Shown one piece after another: positions 37,050 through 46,100 of a stretch of DNA of 64,000 nt. The stretch covers positions 434,001-498,000 of the forward strand of contig AHHB01000037.1 of NCBI GenBank assembly GCA_000242815.2, read 5' to 3'. The notes beneath the pieces are model-generated. The model ran no database searches and had not been told where the DNA came from. It saw only the letters and a list, made by a program, of their open reading frames with translations. A program made the position numbers and the translations under genes. The stretch comes from Janthinobacterium lividum PAMC 25724. Lineage in GTDB: Bacteria; Pseudomonadota; Gammaproteobacteria; Burkholderiales; Burkholderiaceae_D. Positions within the stretch are counted from its first letter, which is position 1; each line of letters opens with the position of its first letter.

Positions 37050-38090
37050 TCATTCGTCGAGCATGGCCAGCATCTGGCTACTCAGCGTTTCGTGGTAGGC
37101 AAGACCATCGCGCTGCAAGAAACGCGCGGCCAGGCCCTGCTCTTCGGCCAGCGCCATGCCGGCCTCGGGGCCGAGCACCGTCAAGGCCGTCGACCAGGCA
37201 TCGGCCGCCATGCATTCAGCGTGCACAACGGTGACGGAAGCGAGTTGATTGGCGATCGGCATGCCGCTGCGCGGATCGATCGTATGGGAAAAACGCGCTG
37301 TGCCATCCTGAAAGAAACGCCGGTAGTCGCCCGAAGTGGCGACGGACAAGCCGTGCAGCGCCAGCAACATTTCCGACGGATGCTGTGCATTAACGGCACT
37401 ATCGGCGGCGCCATCGACCTGTTCCAGCATCACCCACCATGGCTGACCATCGGGCTTGCAACCGGCGCCGCGCAGCTCTCCCCCCACCTCGACCAGATAA
37501 TGCTCGATGCCCTGGCTATCGAGGTAGCGCGCCAGGCGGTCCACGCCATAGCCCTTGGCCACGGCAGACAAATCGAGTTGCAAGCCACCGGGCTGGCGCG
37601 CACGGCGGGCCGGCAAGTCCAGCTCCAGGCGTTGCCGCTGACGCTGCGACAGCAGCAGCGCCACGGTGTCGCCTTTCGGCAGCATGAAGTCGGGCTGATC
37701 GTAGCGCTTGCGGGGACCAAAGCCCCATAGGTTGACGAGGGCGCCGGCGCAAGGGTCGTACGCGCCGCCGGATGCTTGCGACACATGCATGGCAAAGCCC
37801 AGCACCTCGCAAAAAGCAGCGGGCAGGCTGTGCCAGCTACCGGGCTCGGCAAGGTTGAAGCGTCCCAGGTCGGACGCCTCGTTCCAATGGCTCATTTGCG
37901 CGACGACAAGGTCCAGCTGCTGCTGCAAGCCCAGTTGCAGGTCGACGCTGCCGGCACGCCCCGGCATGGCACACTCGAGCAGGCGGACCGACCAGCTAGT
38001 GCCCATCGACAGCCCGCGCAGATCCCGGATCGCGGCGCCGGGCGGCGCGACCTGATCGGAAATATGCTGAGGCAGCAAGACGCGTCGCAT
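37050..38090 (-). CDS. apbE: FAD:protein FMN transferase ApbE
   Basis: A 346-residue ApbE/flavin transferase. The family blocks are visible as SGGAYDPCAGALVNLWGFG, DLSAVAKGYGVD, EVGGELRG and HTIDPRSGMPI. It attaches FMN through a phosphoester to Thr or Ser of exported proteins in the Dxx(S/T)GA(T/S) motif. A cleavable signal is not obvious, though the family acts in the periplasm. A matching target motif exists in the DUF2271 protein of the same operon (Thr99). It lies 26 bases after the DUF4198 gene and 13 before the flavoreductase gene. Confidence 0.94.
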   Translation of the reverse strand: MRRVLLPQHISDQVAPPGAAIRDLRGLSMGTSWSVRLLECAMPGRAGSVDLQLGLQQQLDLVVAQMSHWNEASDLGRFNLAEPGSWHSLPAAFCEVLGFAMHVSQASGGAYDPCAGALVNLWGFGPRKRYDQPDFMLPKGDTVALLLSQRQRQRLELDLPARRARQPGGLQLDLSAVAKGYGVDRLARYLDSQGIEHYLVEVGGELRGAGCKPDGQPWWVMLEQVDGAADSAVNAQHPSEMLLALHGLSVATSGDYRRFFQDGTARFSHTIDPRSGMPIANQLASVTVVHAECMAADAWSTALTVLGPEAGMALAEEQGLAARFLQRDGLAYHETLSSQMLAMLDE

Positions 38091-38116
38091 CGATGCTCTC
38101 GTAAAGCTGCCGCCGC

Positions 38117-38941
38117 TTACTGCGGCAGCACTTCCAAGGTGGCCGCGTAGGTCGAACGGCGCTCAGGCATGGCTGGCGACTGCCCGGCCACGGCCGGTGC
38201 CACCGCTGGCCAGGTGCTGCTCAAGTAATACATGCCTGCCGCTGGCAGCGTGAACGTGATCTCGCCCTTGGCATCGGTGCTCTGGCGGATTTCGCCCAGC
38301 ACGCCACGGTAGCGTACGCCACCGGGTACCAGGCTGAACGCCTGGTTGGCCGCCGGCTTGCCGTCGACCAGGAAGCGCCACGTGGCTTTCTCGCCGGCAC
38401 GCAAATCGTTCGGATGGGTGACAGGCACGAATTCCAGTCCTACGCCCGTCGGCTTGAATACTTCCATGCTGGTTTCGGCATTGCTGAAGAACGTTTCCAG
38501 ACGGCTGGCCGTGCGCGTGATTTTCACCTCTTGCGCGTCGGCCGGCATGTCTTTCTTGAACGTTTCCTCGTTGCCGCGGAAACGCTTCTGCTCGCCATTT
38601 TGCTTGTAGTTGGCCATCACGTTTTGCGACACGATGGCCGCCCTGTAGGTGCCGGGCTTTTCCATCTTCACATCAAACACGCTGCGCAAGCGGCCCGTGA
38701 CGGTGTTCGCCGGCGTCACTTTCGCGCCATCGGGGCCGATCACTTGCAGCGCGTCCAGGCGCAGCGGCTGATGGTCAATCTCGAACAAGCCATCGGAGAT
38801 GGCCGCGTCCACCGTCACCCAGGCGTCCTTGCTTTCTACCATCGTGCTCGATGGCACCATCCAGCCGCGGTGGGCGTGGGCATTCATGGTCAGGCCGGCC
38901 AGGGCCAGCGCGAGCAGCGGTTTATTCAGTTTATTGAACAT
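38117..38941 (-). CDS. DUF4198 domain periplasmic protein
   Basis: A 274-residue exported protein. The signal peptide ends near NAHAHRGW, so the mature protein starts with His, as in many DUF4198 proteins where the N-terminal His may bind metal. The body is beta-rich, with a C-terminal Ig/carboxypeptidase-like segment (GEITFTLPAAGMYYLSSTW). The family is often found in metal-acquisition clusters; its exact role is unknown. It is 12 bases after the DUF2271 gene. Confidence 0.86.
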   Translation of the reverse strand: MFNKLNKPLLALALAGLTMNAHAHRGWMVPSSTMVESKDAWVTVDAAISDGLFEIDHQPLRLDALQVIGPDGAKVTPANTVTGRLRSVFDVKMEKPGTYRAAIVSQNVMANYKQNGEQKRFRGNEETFKKDMPADAQEVKITRTASRLETFFSNAETSMEVFKPTGVGLEFVPVTHPNDLRAGEKATWRFLVDGKPAANQAFSLVPGGVRYRGVLGEIRQSTDAKGEITFTLPAAGMYYLSSTWPAVAPAVAGQSPAMPERRSTYAATLEVLPQ

Positions 38942-38953
38942 GATGGATGCGCC

Positions 38954-39469
38954 TTAAGGTTTGAGTTGGACGACGATATTGCCGAGTTCTTCCTTGCCCT
39001 TGACTGGCACGGACTGGGCCGATTTCGGCGGCCACTGGAACGGCACGCGTACCACTTCGCGCCCACCCGCTTCGCGCGCCGCTTCCACCACCACCTGGTA
39101 GTCGCCGGCCGGCAGCTTGTCGAGCAAAGCCTTGGCACCAGGGAAATTGAAGGTATATTCGCCCGGCGCACGCGTGGCACCGCTGACGCCGTCAATCGGC
39201 ATGCTCAGGTCGCGACCGCTCTTGCGCCACCATTGGCGCATGTCCTTCAGCCATTTTTCTCCTGCCTTGTCCTTCTTTTTCATGTCATACAGCACCGCCA
39301 GGTTGCCGACGACCTTTTGATCGGCCGTTTCCAGCCATGCCGCCACGTAGGGACGGTGATACTCCGCCGCGTTCAGTTGCGGGATTTCAATCTTGAGGGC
39401 CAGGTCGGCCGCCATCGCCGAAGTACCGATGAGGGGAAGGCCAAGCGCCAGGGAGTAGCGTAATTTCAT
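38954..39469 (-). CDS. DUF2271 exported protein with ApbE flavinylation motif
   Basis: A 171-residue protein with signal peptide (cleavage near SAMAADL). The mature part begins DLALKIEIPQLN and contains WLKDMRQWWRKSGR just before D93-G-V-S-G-A-T99, an exact match to the ApbE target pattern Dxx(S/T)GA(T/S). Thr99 is therefore predicted to carry covalent FMN. Start at 39469 is chosen because the signal peptide begins there; an ATG at 39505 adds 12 residues. It lies 54 bases after the PepSY gene. Confidence 0.88.
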   Translation of the reverse strand: MKLRYSLALGLPLIGTSAMAADLALKIEIPQLNAAEYHRPYVAAWLETADQKVVGNLAVLYDMKKKDKAGEKWLKDMRQWWRKSGRDLSMPIDGVSGATRAPGEYTFNFPGAKALLDKLPAGDYQVVVEAAREAGGREVVRVPFQWPPKSAQSVPVKGKEELGNIVVQLKP

Positions 39470-39523
39470 GGTGTGCCTGTAAAAAGGAAAAGTAAAAACA
39501 ATCAATAAATAATTAATTGGAAA

Positions 39524-40232
39524 TTAATGAATAAACAGCAAGGCGATCGCGCAAGGGATCAAAATACCGAGGCCTACCATCGGCCAGGTAAATGGCCGGT
39601 TGACCGCGTGGAACTTTAAAATCAATACACCCGTCAGGCAAAACACGATGCACAGGCCGGCAAAAATATCGATGAACCAGTTCCAGGCCACGCCCGTGTT
39701 GCGGCCCTTGTGCACATCGTTGAGCCAAGACACCCAGCCCCGGTCCGTCAATTCGTATTCGGCAGCGCCGTCTTCCAGGCCGATGCGCACCCAGGCGTCG
39801 CCGCCCGCCTTCGACAATGGCAGGTAGACTTCTTCGACGCTCCATTCGGCGGCACGCCCGCCCGCGTTCAGCGACCATTGCTGTTGCAACCAGGTTTCGG
39901 CGACGGCGGGCATGGGCGCATTGGCACCATCATGCTGGGCCGCATACGCGGCTAGTTCGGTGAGCAACGTGGCCGGCAGTTGCGCCTTTTGCCGCGTGAT
40001 CGAGGGCTTAGCTTCAATCTGGCTGGCGTGGTTCAGGGTGATGCCGGTGATGGCGAACAGAAACATGCCCAGCAGGCAAAGTGCCGAACTGATCCAGTGC
40101 CATTGATGTAAGTGCTTGAGCCAGACGGCGCGACTGGCATTGCTCTTCGCCTTGTCTGCGGCGCCCGCCTTACCCACCGAGCCCCCCCGGCAAGGAGCGC
40201 GCCAGGCGGCGCGGCAAGTCAATATGCTTCAT
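39524..40232 (-). CDS. PepSY-type membrane protein, apparent frameshift at a G7 tract
   Basis: A PepSY-associated membrane protein with spans near WISSALCLLGMFLFAITG, WNWFIDIFAGLCIVFCL and the C-terminus; the His-rich HLHQWHW and VHKGR are typical of this group, which transfers electrons in iron-siderophore reduction systems. The ATG at 40232 has AGGA five bases before it and codes MKHIDLPRRLARSLPG, but stops after 20 codons. Removing one base from the G7 run (40182-40188) joins it to the main frame (SVGKAGAADK), giving 235 residues. Without the shift, translation would need TTG at 40222 or GTG at 40177. Confidence 0.8.
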
Positions 40233-40272
40233 TCCCATCCTTCAATCAAAGTTCATATCCATCACATCAAAC

Positions 40273-40293
40273 AAATGATAATGATTATCATTT
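40273..40293. promoter_or_regulatory. Fur box before the PepSY operon
   Basis: AAATGATAATGATTATCATTT is a near-perfect 21-base palindrome and close to the canonical Fur consensus. It lies 40 bases before the ATG at 40232, so the whole five-gene operon is probably iron-repressed. Confidence 0.92.
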
Positions 40294-40443
40294 ATTAAGT
40301 CAATACATAGGCTCACCCTCCAACCCAGCGTTTTGTAACAGCGCTGCAACAAAGCGAGCCCGCTATGTAAGCTGCCGTACAGAGCCACAAGCGGTATCGG
40401 CCTATGCTGTTATTCAACATCATCATCATCAAGGGAACAAGCC

Positions 40444-40941
40444 ATGCAAGCGTATTCCAACGAACAACTGGCCAGCATCGCGGCCAAGATCAAGGACATC
40501 AAATTCGGCATGCTGTGCACCAGCGACGACATGCGCAACCTCACCAGCCGGCCTTTGACGCAGCAGCAGGTGGATCAAGACGGCAATATCTGGTTCTTTG
40601 TTTCGAACGAGGCGGCCTACACGCGCGACCTGCGCAACAATCCGCAAGTCAATGTGAGCTTTGCCGACACGGGCGACAGCCTGTATGTGTCCATCTGTGG
40701 CCATGCGCAGCTGCTGAAAGACCGCGCCAAGGCGGAGCAATTGTGGAACCCGCTGGTGCAAGCCTGGTTCCCGGGCGGGCTCGACGATCCGAAGCTGTCG
40801 CTGATCAAGGTGACCATCGAGTCGGCCGAGTATTGGGACAGCAGTGCCAGCAAGATGATGCAATTTTATGCAATGGCCAAGGCTGCCATCACGGGCGAGC
40901 CGCCAAAAGACGTGGGTGAACACGGCCGGGTCGACCTGTAG
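40444..40941 (+). CDS. pyridoxamine 5'-phosphate oxidase-like (general stress 26-type) flavin-binding protein
   Basis: A 165-residue split-barrel protein of the PPOX-like family. IKFGMLCTSDDMRNLTSRPL, GNIWFFVSNEAAYTRDL and VNVSFADTGDSLYVSICG follow the pattern of general stress protein 26 homologues, which bind FMN or related cofactors. The substrate is unknown. It stands alone between the Fur operon and the DUF2239 gene. Confidence 0.87.
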   Translation: MQAYSNEQLASIAAKIKDIKFGMLCTSDDMRNLTSRPLTQQQVDQDGNIWFFVSNEAAYTRDLRNNPQVNVSFADTGDSLYVSICGHAQLLKDRAKAEQLWNPLVQAWFPGGLDDPKLSLIKVTIESAEYWDSSASKMMQFYAMAKAAITGEPPKDVGEHGRVDL

Positions 40942-40953
40942 CAGGGCTGCCAC

Positions 40954-40998
40954 ATTTTATCCGGGCTTTATTGACTTTTAATTTAACCCGGGTAAAAT
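40954..40998 (+). promoter_or_regulatory. promoter with inverted repeat before the DUF2239 gene
   Basis: A sigma-70-like promoter, TTGACT (40971-40976), 16 bases, TAAAAT (40993-40998), is embraced by an inverted repeat ATTTTATCCGGG (40954-40965) and CCCGGGTAAAAT (40987-40998) with one mismatch. The arms cover the -10 box and the upstream side, a good layout for a repressor. Confidence 0.65.
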
Positions 40999-41029
40999 CC
41001 TCTGCACACTGACTCTTACAGGGCAAGAC

Positions 41030-41635
41030 ATGCACGCATCCCCCCACGTTACGGCCTTTGCAGGCCCACACAAAGTTGCCGCTGGCACACTGCATACGGT
41101 GGCGCAAACTCTGAAGCAATTGGTGACGCGCGATCCCAGCGCACAAATCCTGGTCTTCGATGACGACAGCGGCAGCCAGATGGACTTGAACCTGCACGGC
41201 AGCCTGGCCGACGTGCTGCAGCGGCTGCCACGCGAAGCGGCGCCGACCATCGATGAGCCAGCGGCACCACCGCCCGCGCGCACGGCTGGCCGCCCGAAGC
41301 TGGGCGTGGTGGCGCGCGAAATTACCCTGCTGCCGCGTCACTGGGAATGGCTGGCGACCCAGCCGGGCGGTGCCTCCGTAGCCTTGCGCAAACTGGTGGA
41401 ACACGCGCAGCGCGGCAACAAGGCGCACGATGAGCAACGCCAGGCGCGCGAAGCGGCTTATAAATTCATGAGCGCGCTGGCGGGCGATGCGCGCGGCTTC
41501 GAGGAAACCAGCCGCGCCCTGTTCGCCGGCAAGCAGCCGGCATTCCTCGCGTGCGTGCAGGAATGGCCCGCCGACGTGCGCGAGCACGTCTTGCACTTGG
41601 CACAGCGCGGATGGTCCGAGAGCGAAGAACGTTAG
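41030..41635 (+). CDS. DUF2239 family protein
   Basis: A 201-residue protein of the DUF2239 family. The N-terminal half has ILVFDDDSGSQMDLNLHG; the C-terminal half begins GRPKLGVVAREITLLPRHWEWL, a region with the look of a small DNA-binding domain as in HTH-type regulators. The function of the family is unknown. The promoter has a palindromic element that may be autoregulatory. Confidence 0.85.
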   Translation: MHASPHVTAFAGPHKVAAGTLHTVAQTLKQLVTRDPSAQILVFDDDSGSQMDLNLHGSLADVLQRLPREAAPTIDEPAAPPPARTAGRPKLGVVAREITLLPRHWEWLATQPGGASVALRKLVEHAQRGNKAHDEQRQAREAAYKFMSALAGDARGFEETSRALFAGKQPAFLACVQEWPADVREHVLHLAQRGWSESEER

Positions 41636-41644
41636 GCGAGTCGC

Positions 41645-41905
41645 TCAGACGCCCGTGCTGCCCGTGGTGTCAGGCCCATCATCGGCGCTGTGCCGACTCT
41701 GCCCGGCGGCGCCGGGCAGAGTCGGCAAGCGGTCGGCACGCCGAACTTCACCGATGGAAAACACATCGTCGCCGATATCGAGGCCTTGCTCGCTATCGAC
41801 CAGCACGAAGCTTTCGGCCGACTCGGCCGTGCTTTGCTTGCCGCCCGGCGTAAACGACGTACCGCCCTGGCTATTGCCGCGCTGCGGCATGGTGAAGCTG
41901 CTCAT
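41645..41905 (-). CDS. small hypothetical protein
   Basis: An 86-residue, Ser/Gly/Gln-rich protein of no known family. The start is decided by a strong ribosome site (GGAGG seven bases before the ATG at 41905); longer in-frame starts lack one. It is convergent with the DUF2239 gene, with only nine bases between stops. The central part LVDSEQGLDIGDDVFSIGEV looks folded; the rest is probably disordered. Confidence 0.6.
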   Translation of the reverse strand: MSSFTMPQRGNSQGGTSFTPGGKQSTAESAESFVLVDSEQGLDIGDDVFSIGEVRRADRLPTLPGAAGQSRHSADDGPDTTGSTGV

Positions 41906-42012
41906 TGTCTGCCCTCCGCTCGTGAGTGCGCGTTGATCGAACATTGACTGTGCGTTGGCCGGCGGCAATGCGCGATTGCCGCCGGCCAGGCCTGCCTTGC
42001 TAAAGCGTGTGC

Positions 42013-42405
42013 CTACTTATTACGCGAGCCGGGCGAACCCGTTCCCGAACCGGCTGTACCGCTTTGCTTGCTGCCACTGTCACGGTTGCCCTCCTGCTTC
42101 AGGTTGGCATTGTCACGCGCACCGCTGGAGCTGGAGCTGGAGGCACTTTGCCGGCTGGCATCGTTTTTGTGGCTCTGGCTACCCGCGCGGCGTGCTTCTT
42201 CCGACGTGAATTCATGCGCCGTGCCCTTTTCATGTGCGGCACGTCCGCCTTCGCTGGCGATTTCGCGCTGCTGGGTAGGGTCCATGGAAGCGAATCCACG
42301 CTTGCTGGTATCGCTTTGCTTGTTGCCAGTGTTGCCGGTGCTGCTGGTACTGCGGGCACTGCTGGTTTTACTACCTTGCTGTTTATTGTCGCTTGATGTG
42401 GCCAT
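42013..42405 (-). CDS. KGG-motif general stress protein
   Basis: A 130-residue, very hydrophilic protein. The con-10/GsiB (KGG) motif is RGFASMDPTQQREIASEGGRA (about 36-56), followed by a second half-motif EFTSEEARRAGSQSH. The ends are Ser/Gly/Asn-rich and disordered. Such proteins act in dehydration and general stress responses. The start at 42405 follows AAGGAG; an in-frame start at 42486 is unlikely. Confidence 0.85.
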   Translation of the reverse strand: MATSSDNKQQGSKTSSARSTSSTGNTGNKQSDTSKRGFASMDPTQQREIASEGGRAAHEKGTAHEFTSEEARRAGSQSHKNDASRQSASSSSSSGARDNANLKQEGNRDSGSKQSGTAGSGTGSPGSRNK

Positions 42406-42750
42406 GATGATCTCCTTGATCGATGGAATCAGAAAACAGTGCAAACCATGCAATTCTTCCCCCTCGCACGGCAAGGGAACACTCATCTTAGTGCGTGCAT
42501 GGGCCGCAAGTAATAGGACGATGGCAAGAGCGTATGTAGGATGAGTCCCGCCCCCGGTGGCATAATTACTTTCAGTTTTTTACCAAAAGTAACAGACACT
42601 CAGCAGTTAGGGGGCAGTGGGCAGTGGGCAATGGGCAGCGCCAAAACGAGAGGTGGCGGCGCATGTGCGTCAGCCGCACCGCCATTGGACAGGCGCCACA
42701 TGACAGGCGTCATGCAGCGTAGAACTTGGCAGAGGATCTGCCATAGGACC
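42406..42750. other. intergenic region with heptamer repeats
   Basis: A 345-base gap. At 42612-42639 the heptamer GGGCAGT repeats four times with small changes. The rest contains the KGG gene promoter and GC-rich hairpin-forming sequence after the MAPEG gene. No gene was recognised. Confidence 0.5.
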
Positions 42751-43149
42751 TCAGGAAGCGAACAGGATGGCCCAGAACAGCATCAGCAAGCCGACAATCG
42801 ACACGCACCACACCAGCGTGCGCACGACGGGAACGCCCAAGGCGTATAGCGGCAGGTAGAGCACGCGGGCGGCCAGGTACAGGGCCGCGCCGTACAGGGT
42901 CAGTACGCTTTCTTGCGCCGTCACATGGGCGATCAGCACGGCAATAGCGTACAGGGGCAAGGTTTCAAACAGGTTCGCCTTGGCCCGCTGCAAGCGACCC
43001 GTGATCTTGCCCACGGGCGGCCCGTCACCATCGCGTGCGCTCATGTTGTACGCAGTGCCTGTTTCGCGCGTACGAAACAGCGCCGGCAGCAGGATTTGCA
43101 CCAGCGCCAGTACCAAAGTGAAGCCCAGCATGGTCAATTCAGGAGTCAT
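42751..43149 (-). CDS. MAPEG family membrane protein
   Basis: A 132-residue protein with four membrane spans. The family pattern is visible in GRLQRAKANLFETLPLYA (the RxxxNxxE region) and the C-terminal hydrophobic pair. Bacterial MAPEG proteins are relatives of microsomal glutathione transferases; the substrate here is unknown. It lies between the KGG protein and a hybrid kinase gene on the same strand. Confidence 0.88.
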   Translation of the reverse strand: MTPELTMLGFTLVLALVQILLPALFRTRETGTAYNMSARDGDGPPVGKITGRLQRAKANLFETLPLYAIAVLIAHVTAQESVLTLYGAALYLAARVLYLPLYALGVPVVRTLVWCVSIVGLLMLFWAILFAS

Positions 43150-43197
43150 ATGTGTCTTTGCAAAGTGAGATAGGCAGGCCGTACCGGCGCGTGCCCG

Positions 43198-46100
43198 TCA
43201 GGGTTGGTCGAGTGCTGCTTGTAATTCCGTCAAATCATACGGCTTGCGCAAAACACTGGCGGAAAACCCCAGTTCGTCCATCGACTCCTTGCCATAGCCG
43301 GTGGAAAAGATGATGCGCATACCCGGTTTCTCGCGCAACACCATGCGTGCCAGCGCGATGCCGGACATGCCGGGAAGGCTGACATCGGTGAACAAGATAT
43401 CAAACTCTTGCTCTTTAAGCAATTCCCACGCCGTCTCGCCATCGGAAACACCACTGACCGTGTGGCCCAGCATGCCCACCAGCTCGCACACCATCAACTG
43501 CGAATCGAGATTATCTTCCACCACGAGAATTTTCATCGATGTCGGCATCTCACCCTGCGCTAGCAAAGCATGGCCGGTCAAGTCCAGCCCTGGCGTACCG
43601 CCCTCCAGAACGCTGGCAGTCATGCTGCCGCGCAGCGCCATGCCGGACCGCTCACATTGGCGCGCGCGCATTTGCTGCTGGCAATTGGCCAGCACATGGC
43701 GCAATTTGCGCGCCAGTTCTTCGCGCCGATACGGCTTGCTGAGCAATTCCACTCCCACGTCGAGCCTGCCCTCATGCACGATGATGTCTTGCGCATAGCC
43801 CGAGGTAAACAGGACGGCAATGTCAGGCTGCAACTCGCGCGCCTGGCGTGCCATTTCCGTGCTGCTGACAGGGCCAGGCATGATCACGTCGGTAAACAGC
43901 AAGTCGATCTGCGCGTCGCCTTGCAGCACGGCCAGCGCGCTTTCGCCATCTTCGGCCTTGAGTACGGTATAGCCTAGCGCACCCAACATGTCGACTACGG
44001 TGGTGCGCACACCCACGTCGTCTTCCACCACCAGCACGGTTTCCGTGCCGCCCGCGACGACGCCGCTCAATTCCACTTCCTCGTCCGCTTCGGCCATCAG
44101 GGAACGCGGCAAATAGATTTTGACTCCCGTGCCTACGCCAGGTTCACTATAAATGCGGATATGGCCGCGGCTTTGCGTGACGAAGCCATATGCCATCGAC
44201 AGGCCCAGGCCCGTGCCCGCACCTTCCGGCTTGGTGGTAAAAAACGGCTCGAACGCACGCTGCAGCACGGGGCCACTCATGCCGCGGCCAGTGTCCGTCA
44301 CCGACAGCATCACATATTGCCCGGGCGGCACGTCGAGCAGTTTGTGCACATACTGCTCGTCGAGCACAACATTGCCCAACTCGATGGTCAGCTTGCCCAC
44401 GCCATCCATGGCATCGCGCGCATTGATGGCCAGATTAAGGATCACGTTCTCGATCTGGCTGCGGTCAACCAGCGTATTCCATAGCCCTCCGCCGCCCACC
44501 AGCACGATGTCGATCGCTTCGCCCAGGGCGCGCCGCAGCAGCGCATCCATGTTGCGCACCACACGCGCCAGGTCGGCCACCACGGGTTTCAACGGTTGAC
44601 GCCGCGCAAACGCCAGCAGATGCGACGACAGTTTGGCGCCCCGCTCGACGGCGGCAAGCGCCGTCTCCAGACGCTGGCGCATCACGCCATCCGTGCCCGT
44701 CAAATGATGCAGCAAATGCAAATTGCCGGAGATGATTTGCAGCACGTTGTTGAAGTCGTGCGCGATGCCACCTGTCAGCTGGCCCACGGCTTCCATCTTT
44801 TGCGCCTGGCGCAAGGCATCTTCCGCCTTGGCACGCTCATTGACTTCCTGTTCGACACGGTGTTCCAGCGTTTCGTTCAATTCATGTAGCGCTTTTTCCA
44901 CGCGGCGCCGCTCCGTAATATCAATCTTGACGGCAATCAAGGAGCGCGTCTGTCCCTGCTCGTCGAGCAAACGACTGACATTGCTAGACACCCACACTTG
45001 TGAACCATCGGGCTTCAGGTAGCGCTTTTCCAGCGAGAACGAGGCTCCCGTTTCCACCAGACGCTGGAACAGCACGCTGTTGCCAGTCACGTCCGCCGGA
45101 TGCATGATGTCCTTCATGTTTAGGCTCAGCAGCTCTTCGGCCGAGCGGCCCAACATGCGGCACAGGGCACCGTTGACGCGCTGGAAACGGCCATCGAGGC
45201 CCAGCTCGGACAAGCCCACCGAAGCCTGACCGAAAATGGCCGCCATGCGCTCCTGGCTAGCGTTGAGCTCATCCTCGATCCGGCGTCGTTCCGTCACATC
45301 GAACGACACGCCCACATAGCGTCGCTGGCCCGGCACGCGGCCGGCCACCACTTCGCCCTGGCGCGCGATCCAGCGCACCGCGCCGTCGGTAGGGCGGCGG
45401 ATGCGGTACTCCACATACTCAAGGGGATTTTGCACAAGATCAAGCTTGCTCGGCCCCACCTTCTGCAAGTCCCGCTCGTCCACCAGGCTCACCAGCAAGT
45501 GCTGCGTGACCTCCACGTCGTCGGCAATGCCCCACAGGCGACGGAACATGGGCGACACCAGCATCGCGCCCGTCTCGGGGAACCATTCAAAGCTGCCGAT
45601 ACCGCCCGCCTGCTGGGCCAGGCGCAGCCGCTCCTCGCCTTCCATGCGCTCGGTGACGTCAAGGCCCTCGACGAGGATGCAAGTGACCACGCCCTCGTCA
45701 TTCTTGATGGGCTGATACACGAAGTCGATATAGCGCGGTCCCGACTGGCCGTGCGCCATCTGCAAATCCACCTTCACCTGGCGCCCTTCGTAGGACTCGC
45801 CCGTACGGTAGACCTGGTCCAGCAGCGCGATGAAGCCCTGCGCCTTGAATTCGGGCAAGGCCGATTCGACGGTTTTGCCCAGCAGTTCCAGTTCGCGGCG
45901 TCCCACCAGGCGTAAATAATGTTCATTGGCCAGTTCGAACACATGCTGCGGTCCGCGCAGCAAGGCCATGAAGCTGGGCGCCTGCTGGAACAGGGCGCGC
46001 AACAACGCCCGTTCTTCGCCCAAGCGGCGGTTGGCCGCGCGCACTGCCTCGCTCTCCATCTGCAAGGTAGTGTTGAGTTCGCCCAGCTCGGCCGTGGCCA

